Positions 1-6,261 of a stretch of DNA of 22,617 bases are shown in pieces. Made by a program: the position numbers and the translations under genes. Every line of letters begins with the position of its first letter. Position 1 is the first letter of the stretch. This DNA is from Bacteroidota bacterium (GTDB lineage Bacteria > Bacteroidota > Bacteroidia > Chitinophagales > Chitinophagaceae). The notes below the pieces were generated by a model. The model was given only the letters and a program-made list of their open reading frames with translations, was not told the origin of the DNA and did no database searches. Location of the stretch: the NCBI GenBank assembly GCA_023411775.1, contig JAEYOL010000251.1, positions 1-22,617 on the forward strand, written 5' to 3'.

Positions 1-108
1 GCTAAAACTTGCTGTAAGTTAAACCGAAGTGATGCAGTTTTTGTTATTTACTGCAATTGTAACAACGGTAATGACTCAGCTTGTCTTTTTGCCGTGATGC
101 CGTCATAA
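1..108 (+). CDS. possible C-terminal end of a cysteine-rich protein, cut by window start
   Basis: Frame 1 is open from the first base to a TAA at 106-108 and encodes 35 residues with five cysteines, ending in ...CLFAVMPS. It has no start inside the window, so if real it is the 3' end of an upstream gene. It overlaps the region just before the Rhs reading frame, which has a TGA at 72-74. I do not recognise the family. A chance open frame of this length is quite possible. Confidence 0.25.
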   Translation, partial: AKTCCKLNRSDAVFVIYCNCNNGNDSACLFAVMPS

Positions 109-113
109 CCCAG

Positions 114-1295
114 ATGGAAATTCCAGGCTTGCCCAAAGCGTTTTTAAACTGGATCATGCTGGACGAACGCTTTGAATTTGTACAGGGCGGCGCTTCCTAT
201 ATGGGTGGGGATGGCGAATTAAAGGAACTTGTGACACCCGACCTCCCGATAAACAAAAACGGTTATCTTTATGTCTATGTTAGCAATGAAACGACTAACA
301 TAGATGTGTTCTTTGATAATCTGCAGGTAACGCATGTAAGGGGGCCGGTATTGGAGGAGACGCATTATTATCCGTTCGGGTTGACAATGGCGGGGATAAG
401 TTCGAAAGCACTGGATGGTAATGCTGAGAATAAGTTCAAGTACAATGGTAAAGAAGAACAAAGGAAAGAGTTCAGTGATGGTAGTGGGTTAGAATGGCTG
501 GATTATGGGGCGAGAATGTATGATAACCAGATTGGGAGGTGGATGATTAATGACCCGATGAGTGAGAAATCCTATGACGTTAGTCCGTTTGCATATGTAA
601 GAAACAATCCTATCTCAAAAATAGACCCAGATGGAAATACTGATTACGATGTTGTTGTAAAAACGTCTAAAGACCCCAAGACTGGTGCAATAACGAGAAC
701 CGTTGACGTTAAAGTTACATACAATGTAATAAACTTGTCAAGTAGGGATATGTACAATGCTTATGAAGTCTCAGGCTCAGGGTATAAAAATTCAACATTT
801 AGTTCGACGTTGAACTTTGCTAAGGGAGAAGCGGGAAATACAACGGATGTTACTGTCGTGGTGAATGTAAATATCAACTATAAATTGGCAGATAATATTG
901 ACAAGGTGAGTAATAACGAAAATGTATTGTTAGTTGTAGATGATGTTCAAAAAATGGGGAATGAGAAAAAAGAGCCCGCAGGTCGAGCGGAGATAGCTGG
1001 ACAAACAATGGCAATTGAACAGAAATCCAAAAATAATAGGCCGTTGGTAAATCATGAGCAGGGGCATAATTTTGGATTAGAGCATAATAGCGGTCAGCAA
1101 AATTTAATGAATGAAACTCCCACTTCAAGTAACTTATCTGATAAACAACGAAAGCAAATTTTCTCTGCTCTCGCCGGTATAAAAGATGGCGCCATGCACT
1201 TCGGAGGTCGAAATGCCCAACAGGAAGCAAAAAATTTTGTCAACACTACTAATCTATCATATGATAAAGAGAAAGCAAAAAAGGCTGGTTTTTAA
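114..1295 (+). CDS. orphan/truncated Rhs core tip with C-terminal metzincin-type metalloprotease toxin domain
   Basis: The N-terminal half is the conserved end of a Bacteroidota Rhs/YD-repeat protein. Numbered from an alternative TTG start at 81, it shows HYYPFG (95-100), DYGARMYD (141-148), IGRW (151-154) and the closing IDPDG (181-185) that normally separates the core from a variable toxin. Residues 187-404 are unlike the core and contain HEQGHNFGLEH (325-335), a full HExxHxxGxxH zinc site, followed by a Met (343) eight residues after the third His, as in matrixin Met-turns. Known biology: Rhs C-termini are polymorphic toxins. Inference: this one is a secreted or injected protease. Rhs proteins are usually over 1000 residues. 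Here the frame is blocked by TGA at 72-74, so this is a displaced tip cassette or a broken gene. ATG 114 is preferred because Rhs similarity begins right after it. The next gene overlaps its end and is the likely immunity gene. Confidence 0.85.
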   Translation: MEIPGLPKAFLNWIMLDERFEFVQGGASYMGGDGELKELVTPDLPINKNGYLYVYVSNETTNIDVFFDNLQVTHVRGPVLEETHYYPFGLTMAGISSKALDGNAENKFKYNGKEEQRKEFSDGSGLEWLDYGARMYDNQIGRWMINDPMSEKSYDVSPFAYVRNNPISKIDPDGNTDYDVVVKTSKDPKTGAITRTVDVKVTYNVINLSSRDMYNAYEVSGSGYKNSTFSSTLNFAKGEAGNTTDVTVVVNVNINYKLADNIDKVSNNENVLLVVDDVQKMGNEKKEPAGRAEIAGQTMAIEQKSKNNRPLVNHEQGHNFGLEHNSGQQNLMNETPTSSNLSDKQRKQIFSALAGIKDGAMHFGGRNAQQEAKNFVNTTNLSYDKEKAKKAGF

Positions 1296-1860
1296 TGTCA
1301 CTGTGTTTTTGCTTGTATTGATTGGCTGTACAACGAATCAACATAAGGAAGAAGAAAGTTTATCACTGAAATTATTTTCCCTTCAAAAATCTTCTTCAAA
1401 ATTAAATTCAGTCATAACTGAATCTGATGATGGATATCATGGGAAGATTTTATCTGACAATTTGGATACGATATACTTTAACTTTGGTTATGATATTGAC
1501 AATTTATCAGAGAAAGATCCGGCAGTGATTTATTATCCCTACAATGAAGCAGATATCCGAAATAATCTTGATACAGCATTAGTCGACCCCAGTAAAATTG
1601 TTTATACTAATAAACCAAATTTTGATATTGATGAGTTTAGGAAACAGAATGTTTATTTTGATACCATATCTGGCTTACATGCAAAAATAACTGTTCCAAG
1701 AAGAGTAGGAAGAGGCATTACTGGTGTTTATATTGACAGCATTAGAAGTGATGCGGGAGGAAGATTGAAATTTAATTTTTATGCAAAAGACTTGGATAGT
1801 ATCAAGCAGGAAAGAATGTTAAAGTCCATACGAAGTATCAAGTTAAAAAAAATGAGATAA
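1261..1860 (+). CDS. small lipoprotein, candidate immunity protein for the Rhs-metzincin toxin
   Basis: This 199-residue protein starts at an ATG inside the end of the Rhs gene (35-base overlap). The start is chosen because it gives a lysine/arginine-rich n-region, a hydrophobic segment and a lipobox ending LVLIGC, so the mature protein would be membrane-anchored and face the periplasm. An upstream ATG at 1186 would put about 25 unlikely residues before the signal. The rest is acidic and polar, with no catalytic motif I recognise. Overlap with a polymorphic toxin gene, small size, low GC and periplasmic location are the usual marks of a cognate immunity protein. That function is inferred from position only. 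The terminator at 1889-1916 ends the unit just downstream. Confidence 0.75.
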   Translation: MIKRKQKRLVFNVTVFLLVLIGCTTNQHKEEESLSLKLFSLQKSSSKLNSVITESDDGYHGKILSDNLDTIYFNFGYDIDNLSEKDPAVIYYPYNEADIRNNLDTALVDPSKIVYTNKPNFDIDEFRKQNVYFDTISGLHAKITVPRRVGRGITGVYIDSIRSDAGGRLKFNFYAKDLDSIKQERMLKSIRSIKLKKMR

Positions 1861-1888
1861 CACCAAGCTCGGAAAATCATTTTATAAT

Positions 1889-1916
1889 AAGCCACTCTGC
1901 GGAGTGGTTTTTTTTT
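1889..1916 (+). terminator. intrinsic terminator after the toxin/lipoprotein pair
   Basis: CCACTC (1892-1897) pairs perfectly with GAGTGG (1902-1907) around a TGCG loop and is followed by nine T. It lies 31 bases after the lipoprotein stop and closes the presumed toxin-immunity operon. Confidence 0.85.
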
Positions 1917-1928
1917 GCTCAAAATTTA

Positions 1929-2174
1929 ATGAATATGGAACTAAATACAACGAACCCGCACTGGTTTACATACAGAACGGATGAACTCCTGATAGAGTTA
2001 TTAGGTGGTGTAAGAATAGTTACACTGGACAGGATGAGAGTAACCATGAAGGTTACAGTAGTAAACAGAAAGCATGCTGGCTACCTTACAAATCCAGAGC
2101 TTGCAGGTTTATCAGTCAGGCATAACCTTGACCTATACAATGATACACAGGTAGAAAAATTTATCAGAAGATAG
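1929..2174 (+). CDS. short primase/toprim-like fragment, probable mobile-element remnant
   Basis: This 81-residue frame contains ELLIELLGGV, LDRMRVTMKV and RHNLDLYNDTQVEKFIRR. From memory this resembles the N-terminal part of much longer toprim/DNA-primase-like proteins on Bacteroidota mobile elements, where the stretch after 'QVEKFIRR' normally continues. Here it stops at once, so the gene looks truncated. It follows the terminator of the Rhs unit directly and precedes a gene-free stretch with hairpins, which suits a degraded element next to an accessory island. The family match is from recollection, not a search. The alternative is an unrelated small hypothetical protein. Confidence 0.45.
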   Translation: MNMELNTTNPHWFTYRTDELLIELLGGVRIVTLDRMRVTMKVTVVNRKHAGYLTNPELAGLSVRHNLDLYNDTQVEKFIRR

Positions 2175-2448
2175 CTCTTTAATCCGGTAAAAACTGTCCC
2201 GACTGGTACCCAATTGTTCGTAGTCTTACCAGCCAAAGTAAAATTTAAGTTATAGGATTGTTGTGGTGAGTCTGTGACTCACCATCAGCCCTCCAGGGCT
2301 GTCCACCCCGCTATAGCAAACATTAGGCAATCGATGAGCCTGGGCAGTTATTCGCCGAAGTGAAAGGTATCAAACTCTTCCTCATCGATATAAGAAATAG
2401 CCCTCATTAACAAGATGTACCTGGCCGTAGATTTGGCCGTCGGCGCCA
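2175..2448. other. gene-free spacer between the accessory island and the WYL regulator
   Basis: No convincing gene is present. It holds the tandem hairpins at 2263-2302, an imperfectly informative inverted repeat CTGGTA (2203-2208) / TACCAG (2227-2232), and a short minus-strand frame (2348-2407, about 19 residues, rich in Glu/Asp) that is too small to support. It may be decayed sequence at the island edge. Confidence 0.4.
2263..2302. repeat. two tandem perfect hairpins
   Basis: TGGTGAGTC (2264-2272) pairs with GACTCACCA (2276-2284) over a 3-base loop. Immediately after, CAGCCC (2286-2291) pairs with GGGCTG (2296-2301) over TCCA. Neither is followed by a T-run, so they do not look like ordinary terminators. 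They could be an element end, a protein-binding site or a processed RNA structure. Confidence 0.6.
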
Positions 2449-3138
2449 CTAGTAATCCACCGGCACGCTCTTCATATAGGAATCGAGCTCTATATGCTCT
2501 TCTTTGCGGAAAGGAGCTTCGGTATTTCTCAGCTTCAGGATCCGGGCAACTTTGAAATCGCGGTAGTCATTGCGTATATGACACCAACTGATCATGTGCC
2601 AGTTGAACGCGTAAAAAACAAGACCGATCGGTTCCACCTGCCGCTTGCTGATCTCTTCATTGTTGTTTTTGTAATCGATATCTAAAATGGTCCTGGATGA
2701 GATCGCATTCTGAATGATAGATAGATATTCAAAATTATAGCGGAGACATTCGGGAACCTGAAGCTTAATATTATCAGCGAGTATATCGATCTTTTCTTTT
2801 TGAGAACTCCGCAACACGGCTTTTATCTTGTTAAGGCCATTACTGTAATGGGTTTGTATCGATTTATCAGAAATTCCCGACACGATCGCTTCCATCAGCA
2901 GGAATGCATTTGCTTCTTCCGTGCTGAAAGAAACAGGAGGCAGGAAATACCCCTGAACCACGAAATATCCTTTGTGTTGTTCAAAACTGATCGGGATCCC
3001 TGATTCACCCAGGGCCTTGATATCGCGATACACGGTGCGTACACTGATCTTGAATTTCTCAGCGATCTTTTCTGCCGGTACGAATTTTTTTGACTGAAGC
3101 AGGGTAAGTATTCCAAAAAGGCGATCGATACGATTCAT
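2449..3138 (-). CDS. YafY-like transcriptional regulator with HTH and WYL domains
   Basis: This is a 229-residue DNA-binding regulator. Residues 1-60 form a DeoR/HTH_11-type helix-turn-helix, with IAEKFKISVRTVYRDI as the recognition part. A linker with the typical GYFLPPVSFSTEEANAFL motif follows. From about residue 135 the C-terminal part is a WYL-type ligand-sensing domain (VEPIGLVFYAFNWHMISWC, then DFKVARI), ending MKSVPVDY. The length matches the short Bacteroidota branch of the YafY family rather than the ~310-residue form, so I regard it as complete. WYL domains usually sense nucleic-acid or small ligands; the target here is unknown. It stands alone: its upstream neighbour has its own terminator at 3194-3228. 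Confidence 0.9.
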   Translation of the reverse strand: MNRIDRLFGILTLLQSKKFVPAEKIAEKFKISVRTVYRDIKALGESGIPISFEQHKGYFVVQGYFLPPVSFSTEEANAFLLMEAIVSGISDKSIQTHYSNGLNKIKAVLRSSQKEKIDILADNIKLQVPECLRYNFEYLSIIQNAISSRTILDIDYKNNNEEISKRQVEPIGLVFYAFNWHMISWCHIRNDYRDFKVARILKLRNTEAPFRKEEHIELDSYMKSVPVDY

Positions 3139-3193
3139 GGTAATGGTTTAGAAAAAGGGTATACAAGATACGAAACGATTGCCTTTTAAAATG

Positions 3194-3228
3194 AAAAACC
3201 CCGCCTGCACGAACTTGCAGGTGGGGTT
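3194..3228 (-). terminator. strong intrinsic terminator for the small membrane-protein gene
   Basis: A 13-pair stem (3197-3209 with 3216-3228, one G-T pair) closes a six-base loop. On the minus strand it runs into a short T-run, and on the plus strand a pyrimidine-rich tail follows too. It lies 20 bases beyond the stop of the minus-strand gene at 3248. Confidence 0.85.
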
Positions 3229-3247
3229 GTCTTTTTATTTCCCGCGA

Positions 3248-3535
3248 TTATGAAATCTTTACTGGTGTGGCGGTTCCCCTTTTCTGCGCATTCTGGATAA
3301 ACCACATGATGGTGAAGCTGGGAATAAAATCGGTGCCCGGAAGCAATTCTTCGATAAAGTTCCCAAATCCTCCCAGTACCCCTTTCCATCCACCGAAGCT
3401 GGTCATAAACACCAGCGACGAGATCGGCGCCCATAGTATATCACCAAATTCGCCAAGGAATGGAACGGCATAGGTAGCATAACCCACCAGGTCCATCAGG
3501 ATACAAAAAAGTAGTGAAGGTTGTTTTCTGTTCAT
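3248..3535 (-). CDS. small conserved membrane protein of unknown function
   Basis: From the ATG at 3535 this is a 95-residue protein (MNRKQPSLL...). That start is preferred over the ATG at 3580 because it is preceded by an A/G-rich tract (AAAAAGTAAAA) and removes a polar, unconserved-looking extension. It has two short hydrophobic segments, around residues 8-27 and 31-52, with a characteristic GYATYAVPFLGEFGDILWAP stretch, and ends in an amphipathic tail (FTIMWFIQNAQKR). I recall similar small proteins with a 'GEFGDxxWAPIS' motif across Bacteroidota but know no function for them. Confidence 0.7.
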   Translation of the reverse strand: MNRKQPSLLFCILMDLVGYATYAVPFLGEFGDILWAPISSLVFMTSFGGWKGVLGGFGNFIEELLPGTDFIPSFTIMWFIQNAQKRGTATPVKIS

Positions 3536-3743
3536 TTTTACTTTTTGCTTTGTACTGTATTTAGTCAAATATGCTGCCATGTTTACTGATACAAAGAAGT
3601 AAAACGACCCCCGATAGTTGCAGCATATATTAATTAGAAACTTTAAATTTTTTTAACATCCCGGCACGCGGCTGTAAGCTTCTAACTATTAGGTCCCTCA
3701 AGCATCCTTTCACTTGCGTCAGCCGGGGACGTCAGACGCTGGT

Positions 3744-3806
3744 GTCCCGACTACTAACTACTAACTACGAACTACTAACTCCGAACTAAAGACTCCCGAC
3801 TCCCCT
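3744..3806. repeat. heptamer tandem array (CTACTAA-type), nine imperfect units
   Basis: Nine consecutive 7-base units are in register: GTCCCGA, CTACTAA, CTACTAA, CTACGAA, CTACTAA, CTCCGAA, CTAAAGA, CTCCCGA, CTCCCCT. The array runs into the 3' end of the methyltransferase gene on the minus strand and supplies its TAG stop (3775-3777) and about nine last residues. It is related to the inverted array at 4964-4998 on the other side of that gene. Confidence 0.8.
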
Positions 3807-4950
3807 GATACAATTCGTACTCCAGCAACCTGCAATCAATCGTGCTGGTGTAAAATTCAATCCTGCGTTTGGCTTTCAGTCCGATCTTTTTTGCCAGGTC
3901 AAGGTTGCCGGTGAAGATATAACCGGTATAACCCTGGCAGCGTTGTTTCATAAAATCTCCGATCCGTGCGTAAGTTTTTTCAAGTTCAGCTACTTCACCC
4001 AGCCGCTCACCGTATTCGGGATTCATGTATACGACACCTTGAAGTCCCTCCGGCACCGTTGTTTTTTCGAAATCACAAACCTCGAAGTCGATCAGGTTGG
4101 CAACTCCTGCCGCAATGGCATTTTTCCTTGCATTGGCAATTGCCCTTTCACTATAATCCGAAGCAATTATTTTTAACCCCGGTACATCACGGATCTGTTC
4201 TTCCAGCAGGGCATCCTGTTGCTGGTAAAAGTCTTCGTCATATCCTATTATATGCATAAACGCATAATTAGTCCTAAATAAACCCGGTCGCCGGTTGGTG
4301 GCGATCAGGGCTGCTTCGATGGCTACAGTCCCCGAACCGCACATTGGATTGACAAAGGGAGCATTGCGATCCCATCGCGTTGCGTAGATGGTCGCGGCAG
4401 CCAGCGACTCCAGCATGGGTGCCTGCCCTGGAATCTTGCGGTAGCCATGCCGCGCCAGCGAGTCTCCGGATGTGTCGATGAAAATTTCCGCTTCATCGTT
4501 TTTCCAGAACAAATGGATCACAGCGCCGGTAAGTTCAGCACCTGTCGAAGGCCGGGCCCCGGTTTTATTGCGAAGACGGTCGGCAATAGCATCCTTTACA
4601 CGAAGGTTGGCAAACATGCTGTTGTTGATGGTCGGGTTGCTCACATTACTCGTAACCGAAAAATATCCCCCGGTAGGTAGAATGTTTTCCCAGGGGTAAT
4701 CGATGAGATGATTATAAATATCGTTGGCGTCACTCGCATGGAATTTTTCCAGGCTGTACAGGACCTGGCTGGCACAACGAAGATTCAGGTTGAGACGGAT
4801 GCAATCGTTCATGCTGCCGCGCAATCGAATGCCGGTCACAAAACTGTCTTCCACCTCGAAACCAAGCTGCTCTACTTCCTGTTGCAGGAATGGCGTAATT
4901 CGTTTGTGTGAGGTTATGGTGATGGAGCCGGGCTTTGTGAATGGATTCAT
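3775..4950 (-). CDS. THUMP-domain class I SAM-dependent RNA methyltransferase (RlmL/YpsC type)
   Basis: This 391-residue protein probably methylates the N2 of a guanine in 23S rRNA, as RlmL-type enzymes do. The N-terminal ~150 residues form a ferredoxin-like/THUMP RNA-binding region. The SAM-binding motif is NPMCGSGTVAIEAA at 201-214, a second conserved region is IIASDYSERAI, and the catalytic loop is NPEYGERLG from 310, where the family more often has NPPYGERL. ATG 4950 is chosen over the ATG at 5022 because the extra 24 residues (...LLTTHYSLLPSPYLRQ) are a translation of the heptamer array at 4964-4998. The last residues, GSRESLVRS, are encoded by the other array at 3744-3806. It is a single-gene unit; neighbours are unrelated. 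Confidence 0.9.
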   Translation of the reverse strand: MNPFTKPGSITITSHKRITPFLQQEVEQLGFEVEDSFVTGIRLRGSMNDCIRLNLNLRCASQVLYSLEKFHASDANDIYNHLIDYPWENILPTGGYFSVTSNVSNPTINNSMFANLRVKDAIADRLRNKTGARPSTGAELTGAVIHLFWKNDEAEIFIDTSGDSLARHGYRKIPGQAPMLESLAAATIYATRWDRNAPFVNPMCGSGTVAIEAALIATNRRPGLFRTNYAFMHIIGYDEDFYQQQDALLEEQIRDVPGLKIIASDYSERAIANARKNAIAAGVANLIDFEVCDFEKTTVPEGLQGVVYMNPEYGERLGEVAELEKTYARIGDFMKQRCQGYTGYIFTGNLDLAKKIGLKAKRRIEFYTSTIDCRLLEYELYQGSRESLVRS

Positions 4951-4963
4951 TTGGCGAAGATAG

Positions 4964-4998
4964 GGAGAGGGGAGTAGTGAGTAGTGAGTGGTGAGTAG
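4964..4998. repeat. heptamer tandem array upstream of the methyltransferase gene
   Basis: Read on the minus strand the units are CTACTCA, CCACTCA, CTACTCA, CTACTCC, CCTCTCC. A further 7-base step (4957-4963) may be a worn unit. It sits 14-48 bases before the ATG at 4950, in the leader or promoter. It is the same heptamer type as the array at 3744-3806 but inverted relative to it. Confidence 0.75.
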
Positions 4999-5220
4999 TT
5001 GGCCACAAGAAAGGTCTTTCATTTATGTAGTTTAAATACTACATGCTCATCCTGAGTTTTTTCTATAGCATAATGCCAGTATCGTCTATTTTTTTCACGC
5101 TTCGAGTGTCATTGTTTTGTAATCGCATGTGAGTAAAGAAAATGAGCAGGTTTAAACATTTTATTAGCACTTGGCGACCGGTTTGGTGCCATTTTACGTG
5201 GATATAGTATTTTATATTTT

Positions 5221-5607
5221 ATGGAAAACCTGAATAAGCTGGTAGATCGCCTGAGTGAAGTATTTCTTCCTGCTGCAGTGCAGAACCAGAGTTTTTTTCT
5301 GAATGATGTACCTGCTGATCTTGCTATCACCAGCAACACGCAGTATATCAGTTCAGTCCTGAGCCGGATGATCTCAACGGTGGTGAAACATGTGAGCGAC
5401 ACCTGTATCCGGTTTACCGCCAGGAGACATGGTAATATCGTAGTACTCGAAGTGCAGGAATCAGGTAGCGTACATGGGTTTGCGATGGCAAGTGAGTTGC
5501 AGCAGGTGAATTCCCTGGCCGAAAGATTTGGAGGCAGGCTCAGTATCACACTCCCCAGGCCCGAAACTACGGCCATTTCCTTTAGTTTCCCTGATGACGA
5601 TAATTGA
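5221..5607 (+). CDS. degenerate GHKL/histidine-kinase ATPase-like domain protein
   Basis: This 128-residue single-domain protein aligns by eye with the C-terminal ATPase part of histidine kinases: an N-box-like helix (ISSVLSRMISTVVKHV), a strand pair (CIRFTARRHGNIVVLEVQESG), and a final LAERFGGRLSITLPRPETTAISFSFP that matches the closing strands of HATPase_c. The N-box asparagine and the DxGxG ATP-binding motif are absent (QESGSVHG), so ATP binding is unlikely. Similar small proteins ending TTIAFSFPN occur in Bacteroidota, from memory, and their role is unknown. It converges with the lipoprotein gene at 5625 with a 17-base gap. There is no kinase or response regulator beside it. Confidence 0.7.
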   Translation: MENLNKLVDRLSEVFLPAAVQNQSFFLNDVPADLAITSNTQYISSVLSRMISTVVKHVSDTCIRFTARRHGNIVVLEVQESGSVHGFAMASELQQVNSLAERFGGRLSITLPRPETTAISFSFPDDDN

Positions 5608-5624
5608 TAAAGCCACAGATTGGC

Positions 5625-6098
5625 TTATCTCCTGAACCGAAATACATAACTCCGGGTGCCGGTATAAACATAGGCCTTGAACCGGTTGGTACCCGTGAAG
5701 ACCATCTCATCAAAAAATTCAGACCGGATATCCTGGGAGGTAAAATTTACCGCCGTGATACGCAGGCTGCGTACATACCGGTCGTCGCAGGAATACACAC
5801 CATTTTCATCAGTAAAGCATTGGCCAGCCACCCAGTCGCGGCGTATATCCCAGCTGCCTTTGTACAACTCACCATTGCTGTTGGTGTATTCGAGTTGCCC
5901 ATCATCCTTAAATACAAATTCTCCATCCCTGAATGGCAGGTTACCAGAGCTACCGCCCCAGCCAAGTCTATCCACATCTACAAGACGCCATACCCCGCCT
6001 TCAATACGATCATCATACCTTTTCAGGAAATCCTTGCTGCAACTACCCAGCAGGACGAAAGAGAAAATTACTGCGGTGATAAAGTATAGTTTTTTCAT
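5625..6098 (-). CDS. lipoprotein of unknown function, lipocalin-like strand pattern
   Basis: The 157-residue product begins MKKLYFITAVIFSF and has the lipobox VLLGSC, so it should be exported and lipid-anchored. The start at 6098 is chosen because it places the lysines right before the hydrophobic core; the ATG at 6158 would add 20 polar residues. The mature part has repeated beta-strand patterns (GGVWRLVDVDR, GEFVFKDDGQLEYTNSNGELYKGSWDI) of the kind seen in small Bacteroidota lipocalin-like proteins, and two cysteines about ten residues apart. I assign no function. Confidence 0.7.
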   Translation of the reverse strand: MKKLYFITAVIFSFVLLGSCSKDFLKRYDDRIEGGVWRLVDVDRLGWGGSSGNLPFRDGEFVFKDDGQLEYTNSNGELYKGSWDIRRDWVAGQCFTDENGVYSCDDRYVRSLRITAVNFTSQDIRSEFFDEMVFTGTNRFKAYVYTGTRSYVFRFRR

Positions 6099-6261
6099 AC
6101 ACCTGGTTTTTGATGATGAAAAATTAAATCTTTCGTATACACGTAACAAACACCGCAACTATGCTTTAACCAAAAATTAGGTGAAAGCAGCATAGTGAAA
6201 TACTAAGAGCATGGATGACTAAGCGGCCTGGTGAGAAAATCGTATTTAGATGTATCCTTGT

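Noticed and set aside
874..1230. Minus-strand 118-residue frame inside the Rhs gene
   Set aside because: It is antisense to the toxin domain, whose zinc motif fixes the plus frame; its composition shows no protein-family pattern.
2348..2407. Minus-strand frame of about 19 acidic residues after the WYL regulator
   Set aside because: Too short, no ribosome-binding signal, no recognisable family.
3744..3806. CRISPR-like array
   Set aside because: Units are 7 bases with no spacers; this is a simple tandem heptamer repeat.
4951..5022. N-terminal extension of the methyltransferase from an upstream ATG
   Set aside because: The extension is a translation of the heptamer array (TTHYSLLPS...), not conserved protein.
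5167..5212. Promoter (TTTG...TAGTATTT) before the GHKL-like gene
   Set aside because: It would place the transcript start at or beyond the ATG, and the -7 match is weak.
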